A stretch of DNA of 64,000 nt from Zonotrichia leucophrys gambelii. Taxonomy: Eukaryota; Chordata; Aves; Passeriformes; Passerellidae. The stretch is taken from positions 65,937,963 through 66,001,962 of the forward strand of contig NC_088173.1 in the NCBI RefSeq assembly GCF_028769735.1, given 5' to 3'. The notes beneath the pieces were generated by a model. That model saw only the letters and a list, made by a program, of their open reading frames with translations. It ran no database searches and had not been told where the DNA came from. The position numbers and the translations under genes are program-made. Shown here piece after piece: positions 52,201 to 63,772 of this stretch (its first letter is position 1; each line of letters begins with the position of its first letter).

Positions 52201-55200
52201 GTACGTCGCGTTGATTTCCCCGACTTTGTTAAACACCCTGCAGGTGTACTTCCCGCTGTCCTCCGGCTTCAGGTTCTTCAGGTTCAACGTCCACTTCTTC
52301 TTCTTGTTCTCCCCAATCTCCTGGGCAGTGAGGGGCTTGTTGTCCTTCAGCCAGGTGATGTCGGGCCTGGGGTTGCCGCTGGCCACGCACTTGAGGCGGA
52401 TGGAGCTGCCGACGGGGCGGGCGATCACCCTGCGCCTCATCTTGGCGGGCTGCGTGAACCTGGGCCGGGCTGCAAAGGCATCACAACGGACTGAGGTGAG
52501 CACAGGGCACGAGCAGACAAGGAAACTTGTTATGCCTTACGGCCAGATTTGCTGGAGAGGCAGCCCCATACTAGCCAGTGTGGGCTCTCCCTCGTATCAG
52601 CTCAAACTGTTTTCCTTAGCAGGGATTCACCACCCAGCCAATGCATTTGAATGTCTATGGGATTGCTCTGGCCAATGCATTAACTGTCTGCATAGCACAG
52701 TCTCAGAATTTCTGTGTCTGTAAGGCAATTGCACCAGACCATCTCACAAAATAATACCAAAATCACGCTATTGCAGCTGAAGGCAAAATGTGGCCCCATA
52801 ATCACACTGTAATTGTTACCATATTCCACAAACTCCTTGGCCAAGACCAAAGGAAAAAACTCAGATTCCTGTCACGCTGACCATTTTCTCAATTTTTTTG
52901 CTTGTCACATGAAGCTTCATTTCCTGAAGATGTTTTGCCTCTTAGTTCTCAGTGGTTTTAAAGGGACTTAAGAAGAGTCAGCATCTTTTACATGCATAGG
53001 AAAGTCTTAGAAGTGTGACAGACTTTTGTACATTGGTCTGAACTTAAATGTATGCAATTCATTCAGCTCCAATTTACAAAACATTCATGTTGAATGGTCC
53101 AGAGAAGTGAACAAAGACCCAATAAAACTTTATGAGCTTGTTAATAGAGGATACCCCATGCCAGCCCATCCCAAAACTGGAGAATCTGAAGCAATAGCAG
53201 CTGGTGGATAGAAGCGTGGGTCATCTTGTCTTAGCAAAGAAATCAACAGTATTTCTAAGAGTGCAAAGACAAGAAACTTAGAGAAATGCAAGGCACTCAT
53301 CTTGCATAATCTGAAATTTAATGAAGAATTTAAAAGAAATAACAAATTTCTTACAGTTAGTTTAACTATGCCAGTCATGGGGCACGTCTAACGAAACCCA
53401 TCATAGAACTGTTGAAGTCGGTAAAGACCTCTTAAGGTTATTGAGTTCAACCATTAATCTAACACTGCCAGCTCCACCACTAAACCATGTCCCTAAGCAG
53501 CACATCTACATGCTTTTTAAGCACTTGTAGGGATTCCCTGGCCAGCTACAGGATGGCCTAGTGGAACTTCCTACTTGACAGCCAGCCCTGCTGCCCAGGG
53601 CTGAGGGCCAGAAGCTCTGGGATGTGCATTACAGTGGAGCTTTCCTGAATGGAGGAGGCTGGTCTGCAGCCTCCTGTCTCCAGGCTCTGGGGAATGGCAG
53701 CCATTGCCCTCCGAGTCTGTGAGCACACCCCTTAGCCCTCACCCCCCTGCAGCCCTGGCCAACATCCCTCCCTCTGGAAGAGGACACCCTTTGGCATACC
53801 CCTTTTCCACAGGGGCAACCATCTGTCTCCACAGCCTTCCCTTGCCCCCCTTGGCTGTCATTTTGGGTCCCAGCCATTTCATGTTATTTCAAACTCCTGC
53901 TCAGAAATGCTTTGCTCTCCAAGCAGAGGCTTTCATGTGTAATCCAATGAACCGGAGTAACTCCGGCACTGGAAGTCTTTGCCGTGACAGCTGAGCAGCA
54001 AGTGTGACATACTAACCCCCTCCACAGGTCCTGGGGCCTGAATTGCTGGGCTCTTTGGGGTCTTTGCTGCAGGAGGCCCCTCACAGCAGACACAATCCCC
54101 CTCCCTGACAATGAGCCCTGTCAGAGCTGCGCACTGTGGCCAACGACATCCCAAATTTTAGTCTGAGCCAGGGGAGACGTGCTGATAAGGGCTGTCACTG
54201 TGGAAATTGAGAAAATGTCTGCAAGGCTCACGGAGAGGTCAGGAATCAGCCATGCAATGGGTCTGAACAGCTACTCTGTAATATGGCAGTAATTTACTCT
54301 GAGACCAGGTCTAAGCAGAGGGGAGATCCTCACGGACGGATTCCTGAGCTGGGACTAACACACCAAAGAGCAAGCTGGAGCCAGGACACTCACACTCCCC
54401 CCGCAGATTGAAAAGTCAAGTTAGTGCTCTGAACTCTCAGCAGGACTTGCTGGCACCCCTGCTCAGTAAGGGCATTTTAAGACAGAAAGCCTTTCCACCC
54501 AAAAAAAGCAGGTCTTTAACATTTCTGGTTTTCTTCCCACTGTGACTCCCATGAGCCTGTCTGGAGCTCTGCATTCACTCCCTGCACATGGTTGCACAAA
54601 TACATACTAAACTACAGGTAAAGCTACACTTTTTTGGACCTTTCAGCCTTTCTTTCTTTCTGTTTAAAAAGGTTAAGTGATTATGTGGTCTCAAAAGCTA
54701 CTCCAGGCTGCGTGCAATATGCTGAAACCAGATCCCATTTACACAGTCCTGAATGTTTCCTTGACAAAGCCTGAATTGGACAAGTTTAGAAAAGCCAGCT
54801 AACAAAAAAAGGAGAAAGAGAGGGAGACATACACATTAGAGAGAAAAAGAGACCCAGCAAGCACAAAGGAGAAAGAGGAGAAGCAGCACTGTGAGAGACA
54901 GGAAGAAAAGGTCTCTTTTGATTTGATGCTAAATGTCTGTCCCCAAATCTGTTCCATTTACAGAAGTTTTGCTTGTTGGAGTGCCAGCAAAGGCAATTAC
55001 AAAGTGCCTCTGTGTTATTCACATGCTTGTTCTCCTCCACATCACTTGGCATTTGCTTCATAAACATGAACCACACATTTGTACAGTATAAATTATGTCC
55101 CACTCAAGAGCAAGGGAAAACACAAGTGGATGGGGACAAAGAGACAGTGTTGTGTACGGGTTCCTGGCTGAAATGCTGTTTACCATGAAGATTTATTCAG

Positions 55201-57178
55201 AGCTAATGAAAATAAAATGCAGCACAAAGACCTGTGAAGGAATTCGGTGGTGTCCTCTCCCTGTGGGACACCTTGAGAGGCACAGATCAGTCCCTGAGGC
55301 TGACATTGCTCACACAAAGTGAGGTGATTATCTGAAAATGTTTTCTGCTGTGGTGCACCACCATTACCCCCATGTAGTGACAGTCACTATCACTTCAGCT
55401 TTCCTGATAATTACACAAAAAGTGTCCCAATAGGACTATGGATTGAAATACATTTCAAGCCTTCTGGTTAAGAGCCCAGTCAGTTGTGGGAAGACATGGA
55501 TGGAGGTCTCTGTCTTTCCCCACATCAGTCCCCTGCTCTTCCCAGAGATACCACTCTATGATGGTACATGGAAAGTAAAGTGGAGCTTTTATTTCCACCA
55601 TGCTTCTCCTCTCACACTTCTCCAAGGCCCAGGACTGTGACAACACCACCTGCTCCTTCACCCACCATCCTGAGCCTCCTGCACACCAGCTCACACCAGC
55701 AATTCACTGCTGAGCAGTGCTGGATGGGCTTAGGTGGGTGCATGGCTGGCCCCAGGCATTTCTCTGCTTGGGGAGAGGAGAGGAGACAGGAGAGATGAAA
55801 AGAAGAAAAAGCAGAGGTTCAGCAACACTCTGCAGCACAACAGACTGGGCCAGATTAAGACACAATCTGACATGAGATTGTCAATGCCTAATAATTTTAG
55901 TAGGGCTCACATCTTTTCTTCATAATATTATTGTTGTATTGTATTGATCCATCATCCAGCAGCTGTACCAGGAGCACAATGGCAATGAAAAGTGGATAGA
56001 TGGCAGCTGATGAACCCCTCCTGAAGTACTCCTGACCTGTAGTTTATCTAAGACACCCTTCCTCCAGCCCTGAAATGTTGTCATCCCTCTCCAGAATGAG
56101 TGGAGGTTACCTTGCTCTCCCCAAGCAAGCTCAGCCTGAGATAAATATGTAATTCAAGTGTAGCCTGGACCATACCACAGCACACCACATCCCTGCTTGC
56201 CAGCTGCTGAAGAAAACTGGCCTCAGCTTCAGTGGTGGGATACACACAGCAAAAGCCTGTCATGTTCCACCCCTACCACTGCTGTGAGGCTCTCCCTGGT
56301 CACAAATGTGGTACAAAGCCACCTCTGTATTATAAAATTAAAGAGAGGGATGCACTGCATGAGCAAAATGAAATGCTGTGCTTCGTCCACTGAGCTCATA
56401 AACTCACATCACACTCCTGTCAGGAATGGCCAAAAGCTGTTTGGCATCAGCCTGACAACTTATTGTCCTTCAAGGAGTGCTTGGACCAAAGTGGGCCTGC
56501 AAGGTTTGCAGTGATTCAGAGCCTGCTCTGAGTGAGTTTTAGCAGTTCCCCAAAGCTCCAACAGCTCCAAAGTCTTATGGCTGAACAGTCCATGGCTTGG
56601 AGAAGCTCAGGCAGGTGTCTGAAAGAGAGGGTGATCTTAACAAATACTCATCTTGGCTTAGTGCTAATTCTCCTGAAGTGAAGTCAGACCTCCCCTTTGC
56701 CCTCAGTGGGAGCAATGTTATGCTGGCACTGGAGACTTTTGGAAATACTGCTGTAAAAGTCAATATGCTTTTTATAAGGAGTCTATGAAAGCTGTAAAAG
56801 CTGCACATGCAAAAGAAAAGTCTCTGCCCAGAAAAACAAATACAGGGGAGAACCACGCTGGGGTAAATGGCAGGGGGCCCTAGGGCCAACCACAGGCTGC
56901 ATTTTGCAGGACCCTTGGATGGGATCCATTCACACCAACACATTCAGCTGACACTCTGTTTATTATTTGACCATATGCAAGGAGAACTCCCTCCAGTTGC
57001 TCTGCCTTTGCTCTCCTTCAGCAGCTGAGAAATGTGCCACAGGAACAGCACTGAACCAAGGGCCCAGGAAAACCACAAAACACACACTGCTCCTTACCCC
57101 ACTGCTTCCCAGAATGGTCTTCATATTCTCCATTGGAGCCTTCGGGCACCTGGCTGTCCTTTCCTGAGCTGGCATCAT
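45797..57178 (-). CDS. FGFRL1: FGFRL1, fibroblast growth factor receptor-like 1 (3' four coding exons; 5' end outside window)
   Basis: This is the kinase-less FGF receptor, a single-pass membrane protein that binds FGFs and heparan sulfate and acts in cell adhesion, skeletal, diaphragm and kidney development (known for the family). The coding segments are 57178-57098, 52469-52185, 49784-49431 and 46209-45797. Every acceptor is AG, every donor GT, and every junction is phase 1, so the reading frame is continuous for about 377 residues to a TGA at 45799-45797. Domain order is acidic linker, Ig2, Ig3, one membrane helix and a short tail rich in His, with no tyrosine kinase domain; this order separates it from FGFR1-4. 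Human FGFRL1 is about 504 residues, so the signal peptide and Ig1 (about 125 residues) are missing and should lie to the right of base 64000. Introns are about 4.6, 2.4 and 3.2 kb. Identification rests on recognising the protein sequence by eye. Confidence 0.96.
47441..47490 (-). mobile_element. Old CR1 remnant
   Basis: The AGGATAATTTAGGCTGGAA stretch, followed by CTGGCCCAGCCCCCTG, looks like a strongly decayed CR1 3' end in reverse complement, in the last FGFRL1 intron. Confidence 0.5.
48416..48769 (+). mobile_element. CR1 LINE fragment, 3' end, well preserved
   Basis: It runs from GGATGACTGAGAGGGGCC through AGTATCTGCAAGGAGGTGTC, GAAGTTCCAACTGAACATG and GTTGGACCAGATGACC to the terminal ATTCTGTGATTCTGTG. 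This is the clearest CR1 copy here. It is 5'-truncated, about 350 bp, and lies antisense in the last FGFRL1 intron, about 185 bp from the solo LTR. Confidence 0.93.
48948..48953. repeat. Left target-site duplication CCATGA of LTR copy 1
   Basis: Exact 6-bp match to 49381-49386 flanking the LTR. Confidence 0.85.
48954..49380 (+). mobile_element. Solo LTR of a passerine-type endogenous retrovirus (copy 1, 427 bp)
   Basis: The element starts TGTCACAG and ends GCCACA. It is bounded by a perfect 6-bp target-site duplication, CCATGA, at 48948-48953 and 49381-49386. It contains a CCAAT-box-like GGCCAATCACAG and an AT-rich ATAAAATAG region near the 3' end that may serve as a poly(A) signal. It is closely similar over most of its length to the copy at 58506-58890. 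No gag, pol or env sequence accompanies it, so it is a solo LTR left by recombination. A 6-bp duplication fits class II (ERVK-like) integration. It lies antisense in the FGFRL1 intron between Ig3 and the last exon. The family assignment is from memory. Confidence 0.88.
49381..49386. repeat. Right target-site duplication CCATGA of LTR copy 1
   Basis: Exact 6-bp match to 48948-48953. The FGFRL1 splice donor is at 49430, 44 bases further right. Confidence 0.85.
49431..49784 (-). CDS. FGFRL1: FGFRL1 exon encoding Ig-like domain 3
   Basis: The 354-base exon encodes the whole third Ig domain. Unlike FGFR1-3, FGFRL1 uses one exon here, with no alternative IIIb/IIIc halves, and this matches. Counting from Arg-Thr-Arg-Ser-Lys-Pro, the Ig Cys pair is at about 28 and 98, with the core Trp at about 40 in Ile-Gln-Trp-Leu-Lys. 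The Asp-Ala-Gly-Met-Tyr-Ile-Cys signature precedes the second Cys. Sequons Asn-Thr-Thr (about 15) and Asn-Ser-Thr (about 53) are visible. The exon is very close to mammalian FGFRL1 by eye. The acceptor is GTGCAG ending at 49785 and the donor GTGAGT starts at 49430. If the donor were skipped, the frame would add Gly-Glu-Leu and stop at 49420. A solo LTR begins only 50 bases into the following intron. Confidence 0.97.
49882..50062 (-). mobile_element. CR1 LINE fragment, old
   Basis: AATCACAGTCTAGTCCAACT, CCCTGCCCCAAGGCAGG and the later AACCTGAATCTTCCTGTTTA match the order of words in a reverse-complemented CR1 3' region. It lies in the FGFRL1 intron between Ig2 and Ig3, about 100 bases upstream of the Ig3 exon. 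Confidence 0.72.
52058..52103 (+). mobile_element. Short internal CR1 fragment
   Basis: This 46-bp piece matches 48448-48493 of the well-preserved CR1 with only a few differences, starting at AGTATCTGCAAGGAGGTGTC. It lacks the 3' tail. It sits 81 bases beyond the Ig2 exon's donor side. Confidence 0.75.
52185..52469 (-). CDS. FGFRL1: FGFRL1 exon encoding Ig-like domain 2
   Basis: The 285-base exon encodes the second Ig domain, the main ligand and heparin contact region of FGF receptors. Counting from the split Ala codon, it opens Ala-Arg-Pro-Arg-Phe-Thr. It has a basic heparin-binding-like cluster (Lys-Met-Arg-Arg-Arg, about residues 10-14), the first Ig Cys at about 28, the core Trp at about 40, a Lys-rich strand at 56-59, and the Asp-Ser-Gly-Lys-Tyr-Thr-Cys signature with the second Cys at about 77. 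An Asn-Ala-Thr glycosylation sequon lies at about 87. The acceptor is TTTGCAG ending at 52470 and the donor GTAAGT starts at 52184. The Lys-rich strand is longer than in human, as I remember it. A 306-codon open frame on the plus strand (51803-52723) overlaps this exon and is treated as an antisense artefact. Confidence 0.95.
52470..57097 (-). other. FGFRL1 intron between the linker and Ig2 exons
   Basis: 4.6 kb with GT-AG ends. It contains one CR1 fragment (53401-53545); otherwise it is unique sequence with no further exon recognised. Confidence 0.88.
53401..53545 (-). mobile_element. CR1 LINE fragment, 3' end
   Basis: TCATAGAACTGTTGAAGTCGG, AAAGACCTCTTAAGGTTATTG and CACCACTAAACCATGTCCCT are words of the reverse-complemented CR1 3' end. 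It is in the FGFRL1 intron between the linker and Ig2 exons. Confidence 0.85.
57098..57178 (-). CDS. FGFRL1: FGFRL1 exon encoding the acidic linker between Ig1 and Ig2
   Basis: This 81-base exon encodes 27 codons that begin with two Asp residues (the first split across the upstream junction) and continue through a Ser/Gly/Glu/Asp-rich stretch to Lys-Gln-Trp. It corresponds to the acid-box-like linker of FGFRL1, which in human also begins with Asp and ends with Gln-Gln-Trp just before the Ala-Arg-Pro-Arg-Phe that opens Ig2. The acceptor is a pyrimidine tract ending GCACAG (57184-57179) and the donor is GTAAGG starting at 57097. It enters and leaves in phase 1, joining exactly to the Ig2 exon. 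Linker residues diverge a lot between species, so the call depends on the phase, splice sites and flanking position as well as the composition. Confidence 0.88.
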
Positions 57179-58499
57179 CTGTGCAGGAAAGGAAAGGGAA
57201 GATGTTAAGAAGGTCTCTTGCAGGATGACAACAGGATTTGCTGGAGACACCATGCAGCTGAAGCAAACTCAACATACAGTAGGCATCCACATCCTGGCAC
57301 CTACAGCCTGCCCAGTTTAATGAACAATTTATTTTTCTGCTTTATGGGCTTTCCAGCAGGCCACAAAATCAATGGGAGTTTAATCAATATTGCCATTCAT
57401 AGCTGACCAAAGCCCCACTGTTACAGGCTGCTGTTCCCTAGGAGGAGCTGATCTGTGGTACCATCTATGCAAATAATGCCATAAATCAAAATTAAAGATA
57501 ATAAACCTAGGAGGTGGGGGCAGACTTATGTGATCAGTCATAGAGAGCATAAGCAGTATGATTGTGGCCACTAATTCACCCTTCAGCTGCAGATCTGGGG
57601 TCAAATGAACTCTCAAGGGATACTGAATGCAAATTTATAGCTGGCAAAACCAATATTGATTTGAAAAGTTGCTTGTGAGTATTTCTTTTTAATTAAGACC
57701 ACCCATCCACCTGTATCAACACAAAAATTTGTCCCTCATCACTCTTGTTGTCTTGGTGAAGGCTCATTGAGGAATACAATGGTGTAAAAAAGCCAAATAA
57801 ATAAAGAAAAGTGGAAATATCTAATTTAAGGAAGGAATCCCTTCAAATGCCCAACTCCTGAAACTCATAAGAAAAGGGTCTTGTGAGCAAAAGACAGGAC
57901 AATTATTTCTGTAATCTCCGCAACAAAGAGGAAAAACTGATCTCATATATAAGCATGCTTCCCCCAAAAGGTACAAATAGTAAAACTTCTCTTTACAGTT
58001 GTTTTACAAGTTGAGTTGTGCTTAAAACAGCATTTAGTGTGTAAATTTGTATGCAGTCTTTGAGAGAGAAGAATGTGTCTTTAAGCCAATCCTCACCCCA
58101 GGCTCTGCTATTTTGGAAAATCATCCCATCTCTTCAGCACAGGGCATTTTATGCCAGCAGATGCTCTGCTCCCATCAGCCCTGTCCCTTAAGCAGAGAGG
58201 CTGCAATGCTACATGACTTTGTCCCCCCTTGACCCTGAGAGATTTTCCTCTTCTCCTTTTGGCCACTTCAGCACAGTTTCTCCTGGAAACGTACACGTAC
58301 AGCTATGTACAGCTGTCACTGCGAGGGCAAAAGAAAACCTTGTGGGCAGCAGGGCTGTGCTCAAACCTCAGCAGCTCCTCCAGCTGACTGCCCCATCCCA
58401 CTGCCCCGTCCCACCTGCTGCCACCCTCTGTTGGGCACCCTGAGCCTTTCCTGGGTGCCCCAGCCAGCCCCCAGCCCAAACCATGGGCAGCAGGGTGAA

Positions 58500-58505
58500 A
58501 CAGGG
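58500..58505. repeat. Left target-site duplication ACAGGG of LTR copy 2
   Basis: Exact 6-bp match to 58891-58896. Confidence 0.85.
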
Positions 58506-58890
58506 TGTCGCAGACATCTTTCATGAAAAATCCTTTCCTTGGGATTTTTCCTCCTGAGAAGGTGAGAGGCCTCAGGAACAAAATGTAAACATTGATTATC
58601 TGCTGCTGTGGAATGAAACAGGTGCATTTGTGATTGGTCTCATGTGGTTGTTTCTAATTAATGGCCAATCACAGTCAGCTGGCTCAGACAGAGAGTCCAA
58701 GTCACAAACCTTTGTTATCATTCCTTCCTATTCTACTCTTAGCCACCCTTCTGATGAAATCCTTTCTTCTATTCTTTTAGTATAGTTTTAATATAATAGA
58801 TATCATAAAATAGTAACTCAAGCCTTCTGAAACATGGAGTCAGATCCTCATCTCTTCCCTCAACCTAAGACCCCTGTGAACACTGTCACA
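58506..58890 (+). mobile_element. Solo LTR of the same endogenous retrovirus family (copy 2, 385 bp)
   Basis: The element starts TGTCGCAG and ends TGTCACA, with a perfect 6-bp target-site duplication ACAGGG at 58500-58505 and 58891-58896. It aligns by eye with the copy at 48954-49380 through the GGCCAATCACAG block and the AT-rich ATCATAAAATAGTAA block. It is 42 bp shorter, mainly because it lacks the extra 3' segment of copy 1. It lies in the FGFRL1 intron upstream of the linker exon, antisense to the gene. No internal retroviral sequence is present. Confidence 0.9.
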
Positions 58891-58896
58891 ACAGGG
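58891..58896. repeat. Right target-site duplication ACAGGG of LTR copy 2
   Basis: Exact 6-bp match to 58500-58505. Confidence 0.85.
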
Positions 58897-61800
58897 CCCA
58901 CTCAGGAAACACCCAGCCTCACACAGAGCCTGAGTGCCAGTGTTCCAGAGGAGTGCCAGGGCCTCCTGAGCTGCACTTTGCAAGTTTATTTTTACAGCCT
59001 TGGCAAACCAAATGCAGGGAATACAAAAATACACATTATACATGATGGCTTGCATATGATGTTGTCTCCTTTCAGTCAAAATACCAAATTGACTATGTCC
59101 TGGCACTTGGACAGTTTTACCCAAAAATATCCATAGTGTCACAAATGAACTTTTGGATGCTGTCTGACAAGAGAACATAGTAAATCCCTCAGCACATTTA
59201 GAAAAATGTGTTGTAATGGAGAGGAAAAACTGTGGTCAGAGATGGGGGATTCCTGTCCATTGTTAACTGCTGAATATCATAGAAGTGGTTATGAGATTTA
59301 AGTGGCAATGTTCTGCCAATTGTACCTTAATCCTGCTGCGATTGATGTACACAGAGCAGGGTATTTCCCTTGCCCAATGCCTCATGTTACACAAAGTCAG
59401 CCCCTGTGCCCTCCTCCTGCCAACACACAGCACTGACTGTGGCCTCCACACCTCTTGACTTGCTGCCAAGCTTTTGATGTGAGAAAAATTGCTCTGAATC
59501 CGTTTGATCCTTTGAAGATGCATCCTCAGTTGTTATCCCGACAAATCGCAAACCTCTGGAGTCACCTACCAAACCCAGAAAAAACCATTTTTGGGGAAAG
59601 AGGTCAGGATGACTTATGCCACCATGCTGAGCTGATGGAATAGATGGTTTGGTGGAGGAGCAAGACTGAAATAAATAACTGCATGCATTTAGGCACATTG
59701 GTTTAGCTATACTTGAACTTGCTCACACCTGTTGGGAATGTGGTAACATTAACAACAATAGCAGAAGTCTTGAGGTGGGGAAATGCCATAAACATGGAAA
59801 CTCTTGTAGAGCAAAACTGCTCCTTCCCCTCCCCAGAGCTGCTCATGGGATGAAGGATGCTGCAGCAGACCCTTCCAGCTGCAATGTGCAGAGAACTGGG
59901 CTCCTGCCTTCCTTGTACCTGAGCAAACTCACACTCAACAGCTGTACCAAAGAGAGCTGATTCCTGACAGCCAGAAACTGGATGGAGCTCATTTGGGGAA
60001 GATTCCCTGAAGCCCCTGAGTCTCCAGTTGAACTTAAAAAGCATGAGTGAGGCAGTGGAGTAGCAGAGATATAAAGTGCTAATCTGTGATGTGAGTGACA
60101 CAGGGTCAGGAATCTTCTTTGCTGCATTCAGAGAGGGATTTCAATCTCCCCTCCTGCACCTTGGGTGAGTGTCTTAAGCTCTGATCTGTGGCTGCAAAGA
60201 ACAAAAAAGAGCTGCTTTCTTACTTGGGGAGAGAGAAAACTCAGGAACACCCTGAGGATGGAATGCCCCTGTCTAATTCATAGATCATCAATATTTGACT
60301 TCCACCTGCCTCAACCAAAGTCAGTACTGTGGCTGCACGGAGTTTGTTTCTACCTGCTTTGAAGAACTTTCTTATTTTTTCAATTTTAATATCAAGTGGT
60401 TTCCAAGGGTAGAGAAACACTTCTGTAGTGTTTTACAGAGCTCTGTGATGCTGAAAACAAAGCTAAATTTCCTGAAAGTTCAGAGGCATCTGGTTCAGCC
60501 CAAACCTGCAGTCTGAAGCCTGTTAATAATGTCAGATCTGAGGACAGGGCTGTTTGCATTTCCCTCCAATGTCACAAACACAACTGGCCTGGCAGTATTC
60601 TTCTTAGACAGAGAGAGGACCTGGAGAAAGAACCACATCCAGCTGTACTGGAGCAGCATACAAAATGGTGAGTTAGTAGCAGAGATCATGAGTCTTAGCT
60701 ATATTCAAGAAATGACCTAATAAGCCGATTGCTAATTCATGCTCTTGTCAGCTCCCCACAGAGGTGGGCAGCTCGGGGTGATAAGCACATACAGAAAAAT
60801 CAGTCTGCAGTCAAAGGGCAGCAGGGACCAGCTCTGCAGCACTGCCAAATTTGCTGCCAGCAGATTACCATGAGAGGCAGTGCTAAGAAGGATGAGCTGC
60901 TGAAGTATCCTACAAGCTCCCTTTTCTGTGACCTATATTGGAAGGTCATCCTGCACTGCACTTCTTGGACAGTATCACACGCTAAGGATAGCAGCCAGTT
61001 GGAATATGAAGTGGAAAACCTGCCCTGAAAAGCAATCACTGACTAATTTTATGTCACGAGTATCTGATGCTAAGAAAACATACACATGATTTAGGTGTCC
61101 TTAATGTACAATTTGGCTCTGTGGTGTTACAGAGCATGCTGGCTGGTGGAGAAACCTGAAGGGCAAGGCTCCAATATCGTGTCAGGTGACAGACTTGGAG
61201 ACATGGGACAAACTCGTGTAGGTCCTTCCCCTCCAAATATTGCACATGGCCATGCAAAGCAGGGCCAGCACGGACAGAGGCATCAGCCCACTCTTCAGGA
61301 ATGTCACCCCAGTGGCATCATCCTCAGCTGTTCTCCAGCCATTGCCTCTCCCTTGCCTCAGGAGCTCATTACATGCTGTCTTTTAGGTCTGAGATGCCAC
61401 AGGGTGCTGGGTGTCCCAAAGCAGGCTGGATTTCTGCAGAAAAGGGATTTCTGTATGTAACTCCATCAATTGACAAGGCCCACTAAGGAGTCTTGGGGTC
61501 AAAGACTGCCACATCAGTGGGATATGGTTACTGTTTATTACCATGGCAGAATTGCTCCATTCCCTCTTAAAAGTTTAAGCACATGGAAAATGCTGCATAA
61601 CAATCCAGCTCTGAGAGCAACTGATGAGAAATATTTAGATTGTTACTGAGTCAGGATCAAATTTTATTTACCCACAGGCTCTCCATGAAGGCTACATGTT
61701 CTAGCCAAAAGGGTATGACTGGTTTTCAGGCCAATACCATGTGCTGAGCATCCAACCACAAGTCAAAACAACAGCCCAATTTTTGAAGCAAAAATCTTGC

Positions 61801-63657
61801 CATCATATTTCCCCATGATTCACCAAGTTGCTTCAATTTGTTATCATGCAAGGCCCGTCCCTGCTCTGACTTGATGGGACCAGCTTTGGAGCCTTTGATG
61901 TCAGAGGCCTTGAAAGCCCCATTTCACAGATGAGCCAGCTTTGCATAAATAAACAAAGTGACCTCTGAACTGGAGCCTGAGACCTGAGCACACTTCAAAG
62001 CCCTGGGGGAGGCGCTGGGGGGCAGTGGGGAATGAAGCGATCAGCATCCATCATCAGGGCAGCCCCCACTCCACAGCGCTGCTCAACACGGGGTGCAAAT
62101 AAAAGGAGGGAGGCAAGCGGGGAGGGAGTGAAATGAGGGGAAAAGTGATGTAATCCAGTCAGGCTTGAACAATTATAATGAGGCCTTCTCTTCTCCCATG
62201 GATGAATGAAAGAAATCTCTCTGAACGCCGGCTGTACGAGCTGACTCTCGCGTTCACCCATCATATTTGCACATCATACTTGCTTGGCCTTCACTGCTGC
62301 AGAATTCTGGGAGTGACCAAACTCAGGTTGCTTGTGGGAGGTGGACCTTGGGCTTTTCTAGGAGTTATATCAGAATTTGTTCTGTTGAGCCTAGCCAGGA
62401 AAACTTAGACCATAAACTTCGAACAGGGAAAGACTGGACTTATTTTTCAGCAGCCTTGAAGGTGCAGTAGATGGTGGATAAACACTCCCAAAAGCAAGTG
62501 CAATCTCAAAAACTAGGTCTTTGCAGTTTATCTCAGATGCATTCAGGTTTTCCTGTAATACTTGCTGGAATTTAAAGGGAAACACAAGGCAGAGATCACT
62601 CCTGTGCTTTGTTTTAGGGAGTCTTCTGCTATCCCAAGTGATTTATCTGATGCCCAGATGAATGGTCCATGAGGAACAAGTGTAGGAAGGCAGCAACAAC
62701 TTTGTCTCTGGGATATTACAGGGATTAAGGCACTTGCTTTCCCCAGATCTCCTTAATGTGGGGACTTTAATTAACACCCCAGGTTTCATTAGAAATTCAG
62801 CTGGTATTAACCCTCAGCAGCCAGGGAAAAACAGCCCAACCCCCTGGCTAGCACAAACACCATCTGAGAGCTACCCCTGCCAGCTGACAGCGTTTTATTG
62901 CTCATCTTGTGACATTTGGGATGTTTCTGGAGGACTTTGAACATGATCTTGACCTTGAAGTCACTACTTTAAAATGCAGGGGGTTTTTTGTTACTGAATA
63001 ACTACCCTTAACACCTGTGATTCTGAAGAACTCTGTGCAAATACACTCAAATCTTGAGTAAAGAGGAGCAAAGCACTAATTTTTGAGTTGTTGTGATTTT
63101 TCAGCTTGTTTTGTGTTTTTTGTGAGGCCTGAACTATGGCTGCAGGACCCTTGAGACAGGTGAATCCCAAGGGTGACGTGAAATCATTAAGATGCAAAGT
63201 CTTCACTTTGACTAATTCTGAATTTTTTTGCCATCATTGAGGTCTAATTTAGCAAGTGTCCACTCTGAACCCTCTTTCCTGCCAGAGGCAGACAGGACCA
63301 AATTCCAATGAACTTATCCCATTGACATAAACCTGGCATAAATATTAGGTACTATTTTGAGTGTTTTTTGTAGATCCTCCATTAACCATCCATCTCATGC
63401 TCACCATTCCTTAACCTACCTGTATTAACAGTGTCACCTACTGTATTAACAGTGCTGGTGTTATGAAAAGACAGGAAAGCTGTTTAGAATTCACTTGTAA
63501 GGGTTCAGTGAACACAAAGGTATCGGGAATATTTGGATAAAAAAGACCTCATGGAGGAACCCCCTCTCCTTGGGTCCAGTCAGAGAAAACACCTCAAGGT
63601 GGAAAAACAGAAACCCACTCAGAGGAGTGCATAGTCAAGGAACACTCTGCTTTTCTC

Positions 63658-63772
63658 AAAAAAAAAACCCAAAAAACCAAAAAAAGCCAACCAACAAACA
63701 AAAAACCAAAACCAACCAAAAAACAAAACCTAAACCCCAAACTAAAACCAAAGAACCCACAATAAAACCAAC
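63658..63772. repeat. A/C-rich low-complexity tract (AAAACC-type)
   Basis: About 115 bases consisting almost only of A and C in irregular AAAC, AACC and AAAAACC words, with a few T and G. It lies in the upstream FGFRL1 intron. Confidence 0.9.

Noticed and set aside
51803..52723. 306-codon plus-strand open frame, the longest in the window
   Set aside because: It overlaps the FGFRL1 Ig2 exon in antisense and runs through intron and CR1 sequence. Its length comes partly from the constrained exon on the other strand, and no domain is recognisable.
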